DNA from: Candidatus Gastranaerophilales bacterium
GTDB taxonomy: Bacteria; Cyanobacteriota; Vampirovibrionia; Gastranaerophilales; Gastranaerophilaceae
Assembly (NCBI GenBank): GCA_944323655.1
Contig: CALUTL010000001.1
Location: forward strand, 186,001-250,000
DNA length: 64,000 nucleotides
Direction: 5' to 3'
Below are positions 1 to 8,518 of the stretch, piece by piece (position 1 is the stretch's first letter; each line of letters begins with the position of its first letter). Made by a program: the position numbers and the translations under genes. The notes beneath the pieces were generated by a model. It made no database searches. It saw only the letters and a program-made list of their open reading frames with translations, and was not told where the DNA came from.

Positions 1-1
1 A

Positions 2-3000
2 GGCTTATCCGTTACAGAATACATCATTTCCTCATACGGTGCACGTAAAGGTCTTGTAGATACGGCGTTAAAAACAGCTGACTCCGGATACTTAACCAGA
101 CGTCTGGTTGATGTTGCACAGGACGTAATTATTAGAGCAGACGACTGCCACACAACAAAATCAATCAATATGAAACCGATTACAAACGGAGATGCAGTAA
201 TTGTACCGTTAATTGACAGACTTTTAGGCAGAACGATAGCAGAAGATATTGTTGATACAGACGGAACAGTTCTTGTAAAATCAGGGACAACAATGAACCG
301 TGACGATATCAGAAAAGTAGCACATTTGAACCTGCAGCAGTTGAAAGTTCGTTCAGGATTAACCTGCGGACTTGAATACGGTATTTGCCAGAAGTGCTAC
401 GGTTGGGCAATGACAACTCAAAAACTTGTTGATATCGGTGAAGCAATCGGTATTATAGCAGCCCAGTCAATCGGTGAACCCGGAACACAGCTTACAATGA
501 GAACCTTCCACACGGGCGGTGTATTCAAAGGTGCCGGTGCAATGAAGTCAATAGAAGCAAAATCAGCAGGTGAAATTGTTTCTAACGTAAGAACCCGCGA
601 AGTAAGAACACGTCACGGGGACGTAGTTAAAGTTGCAAACTATGAAGCAGATATCGAAATTAAAAGTGCAAAACGAACCGATAAATACCACATTCCAGCG
701 GGTTCAACCGTATACTTTGAAAACGGAATGCAGGTAGAAAAAGGCTTTAAGTTAGCGACATACGAACCTGTATCATCAGGAGACGGTTCACGTTTAACCG
801 AAAAAGCGACAAAAGATATTACATCGGATTTGTCAGGTGAAGTTATCTACGAAGACTTCATAGCAGATGAAAAGAAAGACCGTCAAGGAAACATTTCAAG
901 AACAACAAACAAACAAGGTATCATTTGGGTTCTTGGAGGCGATGTATACAACCTTCCGGGCGGATCTAAAGTTCTTGTAAAAGACGAACAGAAAGTTACC
1001 GAAGGCGAAAAACTTGCCGAGACATTAATGCTTTCTGAACACGGCGGAGAAGTTCGTTTTGGAGAAGATCTTGTAATAGAAGATGTTAAATTTGAAGGCA
1101 AAAACATAAAGAAAATTGTTCAAGGTAAAGAATTGACAATTGTTATAGCATCATTACAGCCTGAAAATGCAACATTTGAGCAAACCAAAAAAGAACAACT
1201 TTGGACAGTGGACAAAACAGGTGAAAAATACATCGTTAAAGCTCCTGTAGATACACCGGTAGAAAACGGAATGATAATAGCAGAGCTTTTGGATGATGAA
1301 TGTGCAGTAACATCTTCAGGTGAAATCAGATACGTTGACGTTGAAGTTGATGAAAACCAGATTATAACAAAACCTGGATCGGTTGTGTTTATCCCTGAAG
1401 AAATTCACCAGATATCCAAAGACAGTTCATTGAAGATGGTTGAAAACGGAACATTCGTTACAGCAGGCACAGAAGTTGTAAAAGACGTGTACTGCCACAT
1501 TGACGGTATTGTTGAATTTAAAGAATTTAACGATATTATCCACGAAATTACCGTAAGACCTGGTGAAGTACATCAACTTTCAAGCATATCAGAGCTTAAA
1601 GTTGACGAAGGCGAAGTTGTTAAGAAAGGTACAGTAATAGCTGACGGAATCAAGGCAAAAGAAACATCAATCATCACAATTATGGATTCAGCAAATGATG
1701 ACATTGATATTGATGATTTGGATGAAGAAATTGATACAACATTGTCACTTGACGAAGACAACATCGCAAATCAGCCTGTACAAATTCTTATAAGACCTGT
1801 TCAGGTATTGGAAGTTCAGCAGAAGGATGTTTCAATTAAATTTAACACAACAGACGATTTAATTGACATTGTTCCTGTAACTCAACTTCAATACAAAGAC
1901 GGTGCAAGAGTAAGAAACCTAGACGGTTCAACAATTACCAGAACAAGTCTTGTTTTACAAATGCAGGGTTACCTGTCACACCTAAAAGGTATGGTAGAAC
2001 TTGACGAAAACGGAAGCTTAAGAATTGTTGTTCTTGAAAACTTAATTGTACGTCGTGAATTTGAAGGCAATTCAAAATTGATGACATCGCTGCAAACAGA
2101 ACTTCTTGTAAAAGACGGTCAGGTAATTGATCCGAAGACACCGGTAGCAAAGACACAAGTACTTGCAATTAATGACGGTACCGCATCAATTAAACACGAC
2201 AACGAAGATGCAAGAAGATTGCTGATTATCTGCGACAGCTATGAAACAGATGTAAAAATCGGCGGAAAAGCAAGTGTTAAAAAAGGTGATTTCATCAAAT
2301 TAGACGGAATTCTTTCGGACAACGGCGACAGATCACCGATATCAGGCCAGATAGTTGCAGTTAACAAAGACACCGTAAAAATAAGAAACGGTCGTCCATA
2401 CTTAATCAGCCCCGGAACGATGCTGCAGGTTGAATCAGGCGCACTTGTTCTTCGTGGTGATATTATTGCGACATTGGTATTTGAAAGACAGAAAACAGGC
2501 GATATCGTTCAAGGTCTTCCGAGAGTTGAAGAATTATTGGAAGGCCGTAAACCGAAAGATTGCGCAATCCTTGCAGAATCAGACGGTGTTGCGGAAATTG
2601 AAACAGATGAAGATCTTCCAAGACTATATCTTGCAACAGAAAACGGAAGAACAGAAATCAAATATGCAATTGATGCAAATATAATCGTTCAAGACAAACA
2701 AAAAATCACAAAAGGTCAACCTTTAACAAGCGGTCCTTTAAATCCGCACGATGTAATAAGACTTTGCGGACCGGAAGCTGCGCAACAGTATTTGGTAGAT
2801 GAAGTTCAGCGTGTATACCGTTCACAGGGTGTAGAAATCGCCGACAAACACGTTGAAATAATTGTCCGCCAGATGACAAAGAAAGTTAAAGTTGTTGATG
2901 CGGGAGATACAACCCTTCTTCCGGGAGAATTGGTTGAAATTCAGCACTTTGAAAATATCAACAAACAGGCAGAAGAAGAAGGAAAGACACCTGCGACTTG

Positions 3001-3352
3001 CGAATACATGTTGTTAGGTATAACAAAAGCTTCATTGAACACAGAAAGCTTCATATCAGCAGCATCATTCCAGGAAACAACAAGAATCCTGACAGAAGCT
3101 GCCGTTGAAGGTAAGAAGGATATGCTCAGAGGCTTGAAGGAAAACGTTATTATCGGACGTTTAATTCCTGCAGGTACAGGCTTCCACCACCTTACAAATG
3201 CAAATGAAGAAAAAGAACGCGAAGCAAGAAAACGTGCAGTTGCTCAAAGAAATCAAGCAAGAAAACCATCCGCAATTCTGGAAGAAATTGAAGGAATGTT
3301 CGGTGCTCCTGATTTCCAGCTTGAAGATGAGCAGGACAATGATGAAGAATAA
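2..3352 (+). CDS. rpoC2: RNA polymerase beta' C-terminal part, RpoC2-like (5' partial)
   Basis: Catalytic RNA polymerase subunit; the reading frame is open from base 2, so the start lies outside the window. The first visible residues (GLSVTEYIISSYGARKG) match the beta' bridge-helix region. Next come the zinc cysteines (DDCH, then TCGLEYGICQKC), the trigger loop (SIGEPGTQLTMRTFHTGG, ending near base 520), and the C-terminal part (LLGITKASLNTESFISAASF, LKENVIIGRLIPAGTG). Between the trigger-loop halves lies an insertion of about 658 residues (about 521-2490), far larger than the roughly 190-residue E. coli SI3 and like the giant SI3 of cyanobacterial RpoC2. It closes with TGDIVQGLPRVEELLEGRKP, a cyanobacterial/plastid form. 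I cannot see whether rpoC is split into rpoC1 and rpoC2 upstream. An acidic run (IDIDDLDEEID) sits inside the insertion. Confidence 0.96.
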   Translation, partial: GLSVTEYIISSYGARKGLVDTALKTADSGYLTRRLVDVAQDVIIRADDCHTTKSINMKPITNGDAVIVPLIDRLLGRTIAEDIVDTDGTVLVKSGTTMNRDDIRKVAHLNLQQLKVRSGLTCGLEYGICQKCYGWAMTTQKLVDIGEAIGIIAAQSIGEPGTQLTMRTFHTGGVFKGAGAMKSIEAKSAGEIVSNVRTREVRTRHGDVVKVANYEADIEIKSAKRTDKYHIPAGSTVYFENGMQVEKGFKLATYEPVSSGDGSRLTEKATKDITSDLSGEVIYEDFIADEKKDRQGNISRTTNKQGIIWVLGGDVYNLPGGSKVLVKDEQKVTEGEKLAETLMLSEHGGEVRFGEDLVIEDVKFEGKNIKKIVQGKELTIVIASLQPENATFEQTKKEQLWTVDKTGEKYIVKAPVDTPVENGMIIAELLDDECAVTSSGEIRYVDVEVDENQIITKPGSVVFIPEEIHQISKDSSLKMVENGTFVTAGTEVVKDVYCHIDGIVEFKEFNDIIHEITVRPGEVHQLSSISELKVDEGEVVKKGTVIADGIKAKETSIITIMDSANDDIDIDDLDEEIDTTLSLDEDNIANQPVQILIRPVQVLEVQQKDVSIKFNTTDDLIDIVPVTQLQYKDGARVRNLDGSTITRTSLVLQMQGYLSHLKGMVELDENGSLRIVVLENLIVRREFEGNSKLMTSLQTELLVKDGQVIDPKTPVAKTQVLAINDGTASIKHDNEDARRLLIICDSYETDVKIGGKASVKKGDFIKLDGILSDNGDRSPISGQIVAVNKDTVKIRNGRPYLISPGTMLQVESGALVLRGDIIATLVFERQKTGDIVQGLPRVEELLEGRKPKDCAILAESDGVAEIETDEDLPRLYLATENGRTEIKYAIDANIIVQDKQKITKGQPLTSGPLNPHDVIRLCGPEAAQQYLVDEVQRVYRSQGVEIADKHVEIIVRQMTKKVKVVDAGDTTLLPGELVEIQHFENINKQAEEEGKTPATCEYMLLGITKASLNTESFISAASFQETTRILTEAAVEGKKDMLRGLKENVIIGRLIPAGTGFHHLTNANEEKEREARKRAVAQRNQARKPSAILEEIEGMFGAPDFQLEDEQDNDEE

Positions 3353-3377
3353 ATAACTTCAAAATAATAAAAAGAAA

Positions 3378-3410
3378 ACGAGGGAATTTAAAAAATTTCC
3401 TCGTTTTTTT
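3378..3410 (+). terminator. Rho-independent terminator after rpoC2
   Basis: The arms ACGAGGGAATT and AATTTCCTCGT pair with one G-U, over a short A/T loop, and are followed by seven T. It lies 25 bases after the rpoC2 stop and separates it from the next gene. Confidence 0.88.
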
Positions 3411-3478
3411 ATACATTTTTCGGATTATGTTTAAATTTTCAAAACCTGCTATACTGTTGGAAAATTAAGGAGAAAGAA

Positions 3479-4600
3479 ATGTCTGAAAAAGAAATAAAGA
3501 CCTCTGAGATGAGGATGAATTTTCATAAAATCTACTATGAAAAAATAGCACCGATGATGGAAAAATATGAGAAAGAAAGAAAATTTATTATTTTTAAAAT
3601 ATTTTTAATAGAAATATTAATTATCGGTCTTTTATTAATAGTTTTACACTATACACACTCAAGTATACAAGCAGCATCGACAAATGGTATTCTCATCATA
3701 TTAGATATACTTTTATTTGTATCCTGTTTTTTGATTCCGTTTCCTTTTAATAACAAATTTTCAAAGAAATTAAAAAAAAGCTGCATGCCCAAAATATTAA
3801 ATGCCTTTGGGGACATTAGCTGGTATAATTCAAAAAACAAAACAACAACCTATCTTCCGATAGATGAGTGCAAATATATAGCAAGCGACCTTTTTTCAAG
3901 TTTTAATCATTTAACAAGTGACGACAATTTTACAGGCAGTTATAAAGGAGTAAAGTTTTCAATCAACGAAGTTCACATGTGGTATGAAACAGGATCAGGC
4001 AAAAACCGTTCATACCGTGATGTTTTTAGAGGTGTTATTATAAATTTTGATGCAAACAAGACTATAAAAAACAAAACAATAATAGCAACAAAATGGGATT
4101 CAAACATAAAAAACAGATGGTTTACCACCGGAACATTTTTATTCACCTTAGCTTTAGTTATAAGCGGATTTTACATTAGAGATTATGAAATTATGTCCTA
4201 CAGTCTTATATCCTTTATAGCAATGGTAGCATCGATTTTATACGAAAAATGCAGCAAAGATAAGAATATATTAAGAGAAATAAAACTTGAAGATCCGAAA
4301 TTTAACAGCAAATACAGAGCCTACTCATCAGACGAGGTCGAAGGTAGATATTTAATCACAACGGCATTTATGGAAAGATTCAACAATATAAGAACAGCTT
4401 TTGGCTCAAGAGGTGCAAAGTGTTCATTTTACGGAAACAGTCTGATGTTTGCAATATCTACGGGAAAAAATCTTTTTGAAGTCGGGAATTTATTTACGCC
4501 TCTCAACAACCCCAAACAACTGAAAAGATTTATGAACGAATTAATATCGATTTTTGCGCTTGTAGATTACTTCAAGCTTGATGAAAAAATCGGCTTGTAA
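3479..4600 (+). CDS. DUF3137-like membrane protein
   Basis: A 373-residue protein of unknown role. Two hydrophobic segments lie near residues 36-58 and 70-90, then a soluble block with the pattern FTGSYKGVKFSINEVHMWYE and FRGVIINFD, and two more hydrophobic segments near 217-258. This arrangement and the soluble block resemble DUF3137 (PF11335), a family with no assigned function; the assignment is from memory of the pattern. It has its own upstream -10 like sequence (TATACT, 3450-3455) and a ribosome site AAGGAGAAAG just before ATG. It stands alone between a terminator and a small gene. Confidence 0.7.
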   Translation: MSEKEIKTSEMRMNFHKIYYEKIAPMMEKYEKERKFIIFKIFLIEILIIGLLLIVLHYTHSSIQAASTNGILIILDILLFVSCFLIPFPFNNKFSKKLKKSCMPKILNAFGDISWYNSKNKTTTYLPIDECKYIASDLFSSFNHLTSDDNFTGSYKGVKFSINEVHMWYETGSGKNRSYRDVFRGVIINFDANKTIKNKTIIATKWDSNIKNRWFTTGTFLFTLALVISGFYIRDYEIMSYSLISFIAMVASILYEKCSKDKNILREIKLEDPKFNSKYRAYSSDEVEGRYLITTAFMERFNNIRTAFGSRGAKCSFYGNSLMFAISTGKNLFEVGNLFTPLNNPKQLKRFMNELISIFALVDYFKLDEKIGL

Positions 4601-4699
4601 AAACATTATCAAATTAGAACGAGGATTTCTAAACAGAAAGAACGATATTGTAAAAGGTTTTGAAAGATTTGCCGTATACTGATTTGAAAGGATAAAAAT

Positions 4700-4864
4700 A
4701 TGGCAAGAATAATAGAAGGTAAACGACGGATAATCCAGATGTCAGTAGACGATGTTTTAAACATAGTAAGAGAATACCAGCAAATAACCAGAAATTCGTG
4801 CTGCTATGAACACACGAGGGAATTACTACAACAGGCAACATTTTTTGTACCTGAGGATTTTTAA
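4700..4864 (+). CDS. Small hypothetical protein, 54 residues
   Basis: A short open frame starting MARIIEGKRR and ending VPEDF. AAGGA lies 8 bases before the ATG and TATACT lies at 4675-4680. The protein is basic at the N-terminus, then likely one helix (SVDDVLNIVREYQ), with a CC pair near residue 36. I recognise no family. The whole gap between the DUF3137 gene and the next gene is filled by this frame, which supports it being real, but the evidence is only the ribosome site, the promoter-like box and a plausible composition. Confidence 0.6.
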   Translation: MARIIEGKRRIIQMSVDDVLNIVREYQQITRNSCCYEHTRELLQQATFFVPEDF

Positions 4865-4920
4865 ATTTTTGTAAACAAGCCATAAAAAAAAGGCAAAAAA
4901 AATCCTGTTTTGATTTAATA

Positions 4921-4935
4921 CAGACAGGAGGTCTG
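4921..4935 (+). promoter_or_regulatory. Ribosome binding site in a small hairpin loop
   Basis: The 5-base arms CAGAC and GTCTG pair around the loop AGGAG, which is the ribosome site for the ATG at 4939. The stem is short, so this may be chance, but it would place the Shine-Dalgarno sequence exactly in an exposed loop. Confidence 0.4.
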
Positions 4936-4938
4936 CCT

Positions 4939-5382
4939 ATGTACGTAAATTCTGTAAGAAATAGTAATGTTTATTCATTTAGAGCAAACGAAAACACTGA
5001 AGTAAAGGATGCAAAAGCTGAGCAGCCGGCAGGAATAGCACCGGAAGCGTCTGGAGCAAACGCAAAAGAGGACAAATTTGATAAAAAGGAAGCTTTGCAA
5101 GGTGAAATGTCTGCACCTGCAAATAATGAAGCGAAACCTCAATACAGTACAGAATCAATAATAGCACAAATAAACAAAATGCAAAAAACGCAGAAGATTT
5201 TAGGCGGAACCTTGTTAGGAATCGGTATTTTGGGTGCATTATCCTTTTTAAGTCCTAAAAAATGGGTAAGAGGTTTATTCACGATTCCGGCAGGCGGAGT
5301 AATAGGATATTTTGGAGCCAACATGCTAATGGTGGCAAGAAACATTGACAAACTAAAACAAATGCCCCAATCGGACAAATAA
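4939..5382 (+). CDS. Hypothetical membrane protein with disordered N-terminus
   Basis: 147 residues. The first 85 or so are polar and rich in Ala, Glu, Lys and Asn, beginning with MYVNSVRNSNVYSFRANE; two hydrophobic segments follow (near 95-110 and 118-135, with GTLLGIGILGAL and GGVIGYFGANML) and then a basic tail. No family recognised. The start is fixed by a strong AGGAGGT site. It sits between a small gene and the thioredoxin/CcdA pair but is separated from both by promoter-sized gaps, so no shared role is implied. Confidence 0.72.
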   Translation: MYVNSVRNSNVYSFRANENTEVKDAKAEQPAGIAPEASGANAKEDKFDKKEALQGEMSAPANNEAKPQYSTESIIAQINKMQKTQKILGGTLLGIGILGALSFLSPKKWVRGLFTIPAGGVIGYFGANMLMVARNIDKLKQMPQSDK

Positions 5383-5457
5383 AAAATACCCTGTTGGAGT
5401 TTTGAGAAAATCCTTTTTGGTTTATGATATTATGTAAGTCGAAAAGGAGAAATTTTC

Positions 5458-5874
5458 ATGAAAAAAAACATTGTAATTATAGCATTAGTGTTTATAGTAC
5501 CGCTTTTAGCATTTTGGATTTTGAGCAGTTCAAATCCGACAACCGCCAAAACAAATGTAGAAGTACCTTCAACAGAAGAAGTTATTGTAACAGGCAAGCC
5601 GCAGGTATTAAAATTCACATCAACAATGTGCTTGGATTGTCAAACTATGAACAAATTATTCAAGGAAGTTTTTCCTAAATATTCAAACGACATAGTTTTG
5701 ACGGAAATTTCAGTCCAAGACGGAACAGCATTTACGAATGATCAGATAAAAAAATATAACATAACCCTTGTGCCAACTATGATATTTCTTGACTCAAACA
5801 ACAAAGAGGTAAGACGAGTAGAAGGAGCGATAGATAAAGAAGTTTTGGAAGGATACTTAGAAGGGCTAAAATAA
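5458..5874 (+). CDS. Membrane-anchored thioredoxin-like protein
   Basis: 138 residues. A membrane anchor or signal (about residues 4-23) is followed by a thioredoxin-fold domain with active-site C58-L-D-C61 and the cis-proline region LVPTM (P106). It probably carries reducing power on the outer face of the inner membrane. The last base of its stop codon is the first base of the next ATG (TAATG), so it is translationally coupled to a CcdA protein, which would reduce it with electrons from cytosolic thioredoxin. Upstream there is an extended -10 (TG-A-TATTAT, 5425-5433) and the site AAAAGGAGA. The CLDC motif is less common than CGPC. Confidence 0.85.
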   Translation: MKKNIVIIALVFIVPLLAFWILSSSNPTTAKTNVEVPSTEEVIVTGKPQVLKFTSTMCLDCQTMNKLFKEVFPKYSNDIVLTEISVQDGTAFTNDQIKKYNITLVPTMIFLDSNNKEVRRVEGAIDKEVLEGYLEGLK

Positions 5875-6581
5875 TGGAAAATTATGTAGAATTGTTTACG
5901 AACAACGGGAATATAGCACTGCTTTTTTGGTTATCATTTTTAGGCGGAGTAGTAGCGTCAATTTCTCCTTGTTCGTTAGCAATGATACCTTTAATAGTCG
6001 GGTATATCGGCGGATATTCAAAAGAGAGATCAAGTGCAAAAACATTTTTGCAAATGCTGTTTTTTGTATTCGGAACAGCGATTGTATTTTCAATAATCGG
6101 AATAATATGCGCCTTAACAGGAAAAGTTTTCGTATCATTTGCGGGCGGATATTTTGGACTAATCCTTGCGTCAATAGTTCTTGTAATGGGCTTAAAGCTT
6201 GTAGGATTTTTGGACTTTGACATGCCTGTCGTAATAAAAGAAATGCCACAAAGTGACGGGAAAAACGTATTTTTATATCCGATAATACTTGGGGCAGTAT
6301 TTGCGCTTGCCGGAACCCCTTGTTCTACACCGATTTTAGCAGCGATAATGGCATTTGCATCGCTTTCCGCAAGCCTTGCGCAATCAGTGATAATGCTGTT
6401 TTTATTTGCACTAGGGCAAGGGATTATCCTAATTTTTGCAGGAGTACTGACTTCAAAACTCAAAAACTGGAAAGGATTTTATAAATTTTCTGATATGCTT
6501 CTAAAACTGAGCGGAATTTTACTAATACTGGCGTCATTATATATTTTTTATAAGATTTTTCTGCCGTTTGTTGTAAAATAA
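5874..6581 (+). CDS. ccdA: CcdA/DsbD-type transmembrane thiol transporter
   Basis: 235 residues with about six hydrophobic segments. The two conserved redox cysteines lie in SPCSLAMIPL (C33) and GTPCSTPIL (C150), the pattern of the CcdA/DsbD membrane domain, which moves reducing equivalents from cytosol to periplasm. Coupled by a one-base overlap to the thioredoxin-like gene before it, its likely partner. No cytochrome c genes are in the window, so the final target (cytochrome maturation, or disulfide reduction in secreted proteins) cannot be decided here. Confidence 0.9.
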   Translation: MENYVELFTNNGNIALLFWLSFLGGVVASISPCSLAMIPLIVGYIGGYSKERSSAKTFLQMLFFVFGTAIVFSIIGIICALTGKVFVSFAGGYFGLILASIVLVMGLKLVGFLDFDMPVVIKEMPQSDGKNVFLYPIILGAVFALAGTPCSTPILAAIMAFASLSASLAQSVIMLFLFALGQGIILIFAGVLTSKLKNWKGFYKFSDMLLKLSGILLILASLYIFYKIFLPFVVK

Positions 6582-6624
6582 GCATAAATGAGTTAAAATA
6601 GTTGCATAGACAAAGGTTAGGGCT

Positions 6625-6652
6625 TTGAGAAAACATAAAAAAGGGATATTAT
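6625..6652 (+). promoter_or_regulatory. Promoter for ribH
   Basis: TTGAGA, a 16-base spacer, then TATTAT, 30 bases before the ribH start. It fits a housekeeping sigma promoter. No FMN riboswitch fold was found in the short leader. Confidence 0.65.
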
Positions 6653-6681
6653 AAAAACCTCAAGGCTTATGGAGAAAGATT

Positions 6682-7140
6682 ATGAAAACATACGAAGGTC
6701 AGTTAGTAGCAGGAAATGAAAATTTTTGCATAATTATATCAAGATTTAACGATTTTATCGGATCGAAACTTCTTTCAGGCGCAATAGATGAACTTAAGCG
6801 CCACGGAGTATCGGAGGATAATATAGATATAGTAAAAGTTCCGGGCGCATTTGAGATACCTATAGCAGCGCAGAAATTTGCCAAAAGCGGCAAGTATAAT
6901 GCAATAATAACACTTGGGGCAGTAATAAAAGGATCAACCCCGCATTTTGATTATGTAAGCGCAGAAGTATCAAAAGGAGTCGCACAAGTAAGCCTTCAAA
7001 CCGGAATTCCTGTAATATTTGGAGTATTAACGACTGATAATATAGAACAGGCAATAGAAAGAGCCGGCACAAAAGCAGGCAACAAAGGTTCTGACGCCGC
7101 AAAATCAGCTATAGAAATGGCTAATTTGATGAAATTATAG
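6682..7140 (+). CDS. ribH: 6,7-dimethyl-8-ribityllumazine synthase
   Basis: Makes lumazine, the direct precursor of riboflavin, from a ribityl-aminouracil and dihydroxybutanone phosphate. At 152 residues it is the usual length. Typical motifs are visible: [15 protein letters not shown] near the N-terminus, VPGAFEIP (53-60), and [16 protein letters not shown] with the catalytic H88. The C-terminal GNKGSDAA is the phosphate-binding part. It has its own promoter. The other riboflavin genes are not nearby, so the pathway is scattered here. Confidence 0.96.
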   Translation: MKTYEGQLVAGNENFCIIISRFNDFIGSKLLSGAIDELKRHGVSEDNIDIVKVPGAFEIPIAAQKFAKSGKYNAIITLGAVIKGSTPHFDYVSAEVSKGVAQVSLQTGIPVIFGVLTTDNIEQAIERAGTKAGNKGSDAAKSAIEMANLMKL

Positions 7141-7152
7141 GAGTTAATCAAT

Positions 7153-7557
7153 ATGAGTATGAAAATAGATTCAGTAAGAAATTTTTTCATAAATGCTTGT
7201 TACACGTCTGCACCCTTAAGCAAGAAAAGTTCAGCGGCGCAAAATATGATTTCTTTTTATAAAGAAGGTGCTAAAAGCCCTTCCGTAGCTAAAGCAATTG
7301 CAGGTGCAGAAAATGAAAAAACATATTTTTTACCTGTTCGAGCTTGTGCACAATGGTTCAACAATTACAACATTTTAAAGAAACATCCTGACGTAAAACC
7401 TGCTTATGAGTCATTTGAAAACGTATTTGAGACAATGTACCCGAAAACAGGTAAACTTCGTGAGTTTTTAATAGATAAATCAAGGCTGTCATTTGAAAAG
7501 GTTCTGCCTAAAATGAGTCCTAATCAGAAGACCGCAGCAAAAGCATATTTAGCATAA
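7153..7557 (+). CDS. Hypothetical protein, 134 residues
   Basis: Starts 12 bases after ribH with a GGAG site, so it is probably on the ribH transcript. The protein is soluble and basic, with helices predicted by eye and a C-terminal run KMSPNQKTAAKAYLA. No domain recognised. ATG at 7159 (MKIDSV) is an alternative start two codons in. It could be a lineage-specific protein. Confidence 0.7.
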   Translation: MSMKIDSVRNFFINACYTSAPLSKKSSAAQNMISFYKEGAKSPSVAKAIAGAENEKTYFLPVRACAQWFNNYNILKKHPDVKPAYESFENVFETMYPKTGKLREFLIDKSRLSFEKVLPKMSPNQKTAAKAYLA

Positions 7558-7597
7558 AGAAAATAGTTTTTAGTGTTTATAAAGAAAGGGTTGTAAG

Positions 7598-8491
7598 ATG
7601 AGCGACATTATTACGGAATTCAGGAACGAAAACACCAAGGATATAGATATCCTGCCGACGATTGAAATTGTAAAAAAGATGAACAATGAAGACAAGCTTG
7701 TAGCTCTTGCGGTAGAAGACGAAGCGGAGCACATAGCAGAAGGAATTGATTTAATCGCAAAACAATTTTTAAAGGGCGGGAAATTATATTACTTTGGAGC
7801 AGGAACTTCAGGCCGTTTAGGGATTCTGGATGCATCTGAATGTCCGCCGACATTTAGTGTTCCCAAAGATATGGTAACAGGATTTATAGCAGGCGGAGAT
7901 GCAGCGATAAGACATTCAATAGAAGGGGCAGAAGACAACCCTGACTTTGGATATCAAGATGCGGCTATATTAACCTCAGACGATGTCGCTGTCGTAATTT
8001 CAGCAAGCGGAAATCCTAAATATTTGCTAGGAGTTTTAAAACGAGCAGAAGAAGTCGGCTGTAAAACAATCGGAATCACCTGCAATCATAAAGGCAGAAT
8101 AGCGGAAGAAGCAGGACTTGTAATTTGTGCGGAAGTAGGCCCTGAAGTAATAGCAGGTTCAAGCCGCTTGAAGGCAGGTACTGCGCAAAAGATGATATTG
8201 AATATGCTATCAACAGGTGCTATGATAAAGATAGGCAAGACTTATGAGAATTTCATGATAGATCTTCAAGCAGTGAATGAAAAACTTAAAGACAGAGCCA
8301 TCCGAATAGTTGCACAAATTGCGGGAGTTTCGCATAGCGAAGCTTTGGCGGCACTTCTAAAATGCAATTGGGAGATAAAAACCGCAATTGTAAATTTGGA
8401 ATTAAATCTTGATATAGAAGAAGCCAGAACAGAATTAAAGAAACACCGCGGGGTTTTAAGAAAACTGTTACAAGCAGGCACAGCAGTATAA
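7598..8491 (+). CDS. murQ: N-acetylmuramic acid 6-phosphate etherase
   Basis: Cleaves the lactyl ether of MurNAc-6-phosphate to give GlcNAc-6-phosphate and D-lactate in cell-wall recycling. 297 residues, the usual length. The SIS sugar-phosphate domain shows FGAGTSGRLGILDASECPPT, with the phosphate-binding G67-x-x-T70-S71 and the probable catalytic E81; VIAGSSRLKAGTAQK is the second signature. A C-terminal UBA-like helical region (NLELNLDIEEARTELKK) is complete. AAAGGG precedes ATG. No PTS transporter or anhMurNAc kinase is beside it. Confidence 0.96.
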   Translation: MSDIITEFRNENTKDIDILPTIEIVKKMNNEDKLVALAVEDEAEHIAEGIDLIAKQFLKGGKLYYFGAGTSGRLGILDASECPPTFSVPKDMVTGFIAGGDAAIRHSIEGAEDNPDFGYQDAAILTSDDVAVVISASGNPKYLLGVLKRAEEVGCKTIGITCNHKGRIAEEAGLVICAEVGPEVIAGSSRLKAGTAQKMILNMLSTGAMIKIGKTYENFMIDLQAVNEKLKDRAIRIVAQIAGVSHSEALAALLKCNWEIKTAIVNLELNLDIEEARTELKKHRGVLRKLLQAGTAV

Positions 8492-8518
8492 TAGAAAGAA
8501 AATGAGGGCAAATATAAT

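Noticed and set aside
5882-6463. Long open frame (193 codons) on the minus strand within ccdA
   Set aside because: It is a shadow of ccdA: no ribosome site, unusual composition, and the plus frame has clear family motifs.
6582-6681. Possible FMN riboswitch before ribH
   Set aside because: Only 100 bases with a plain promoter; none of the conserved RFN elements is present.
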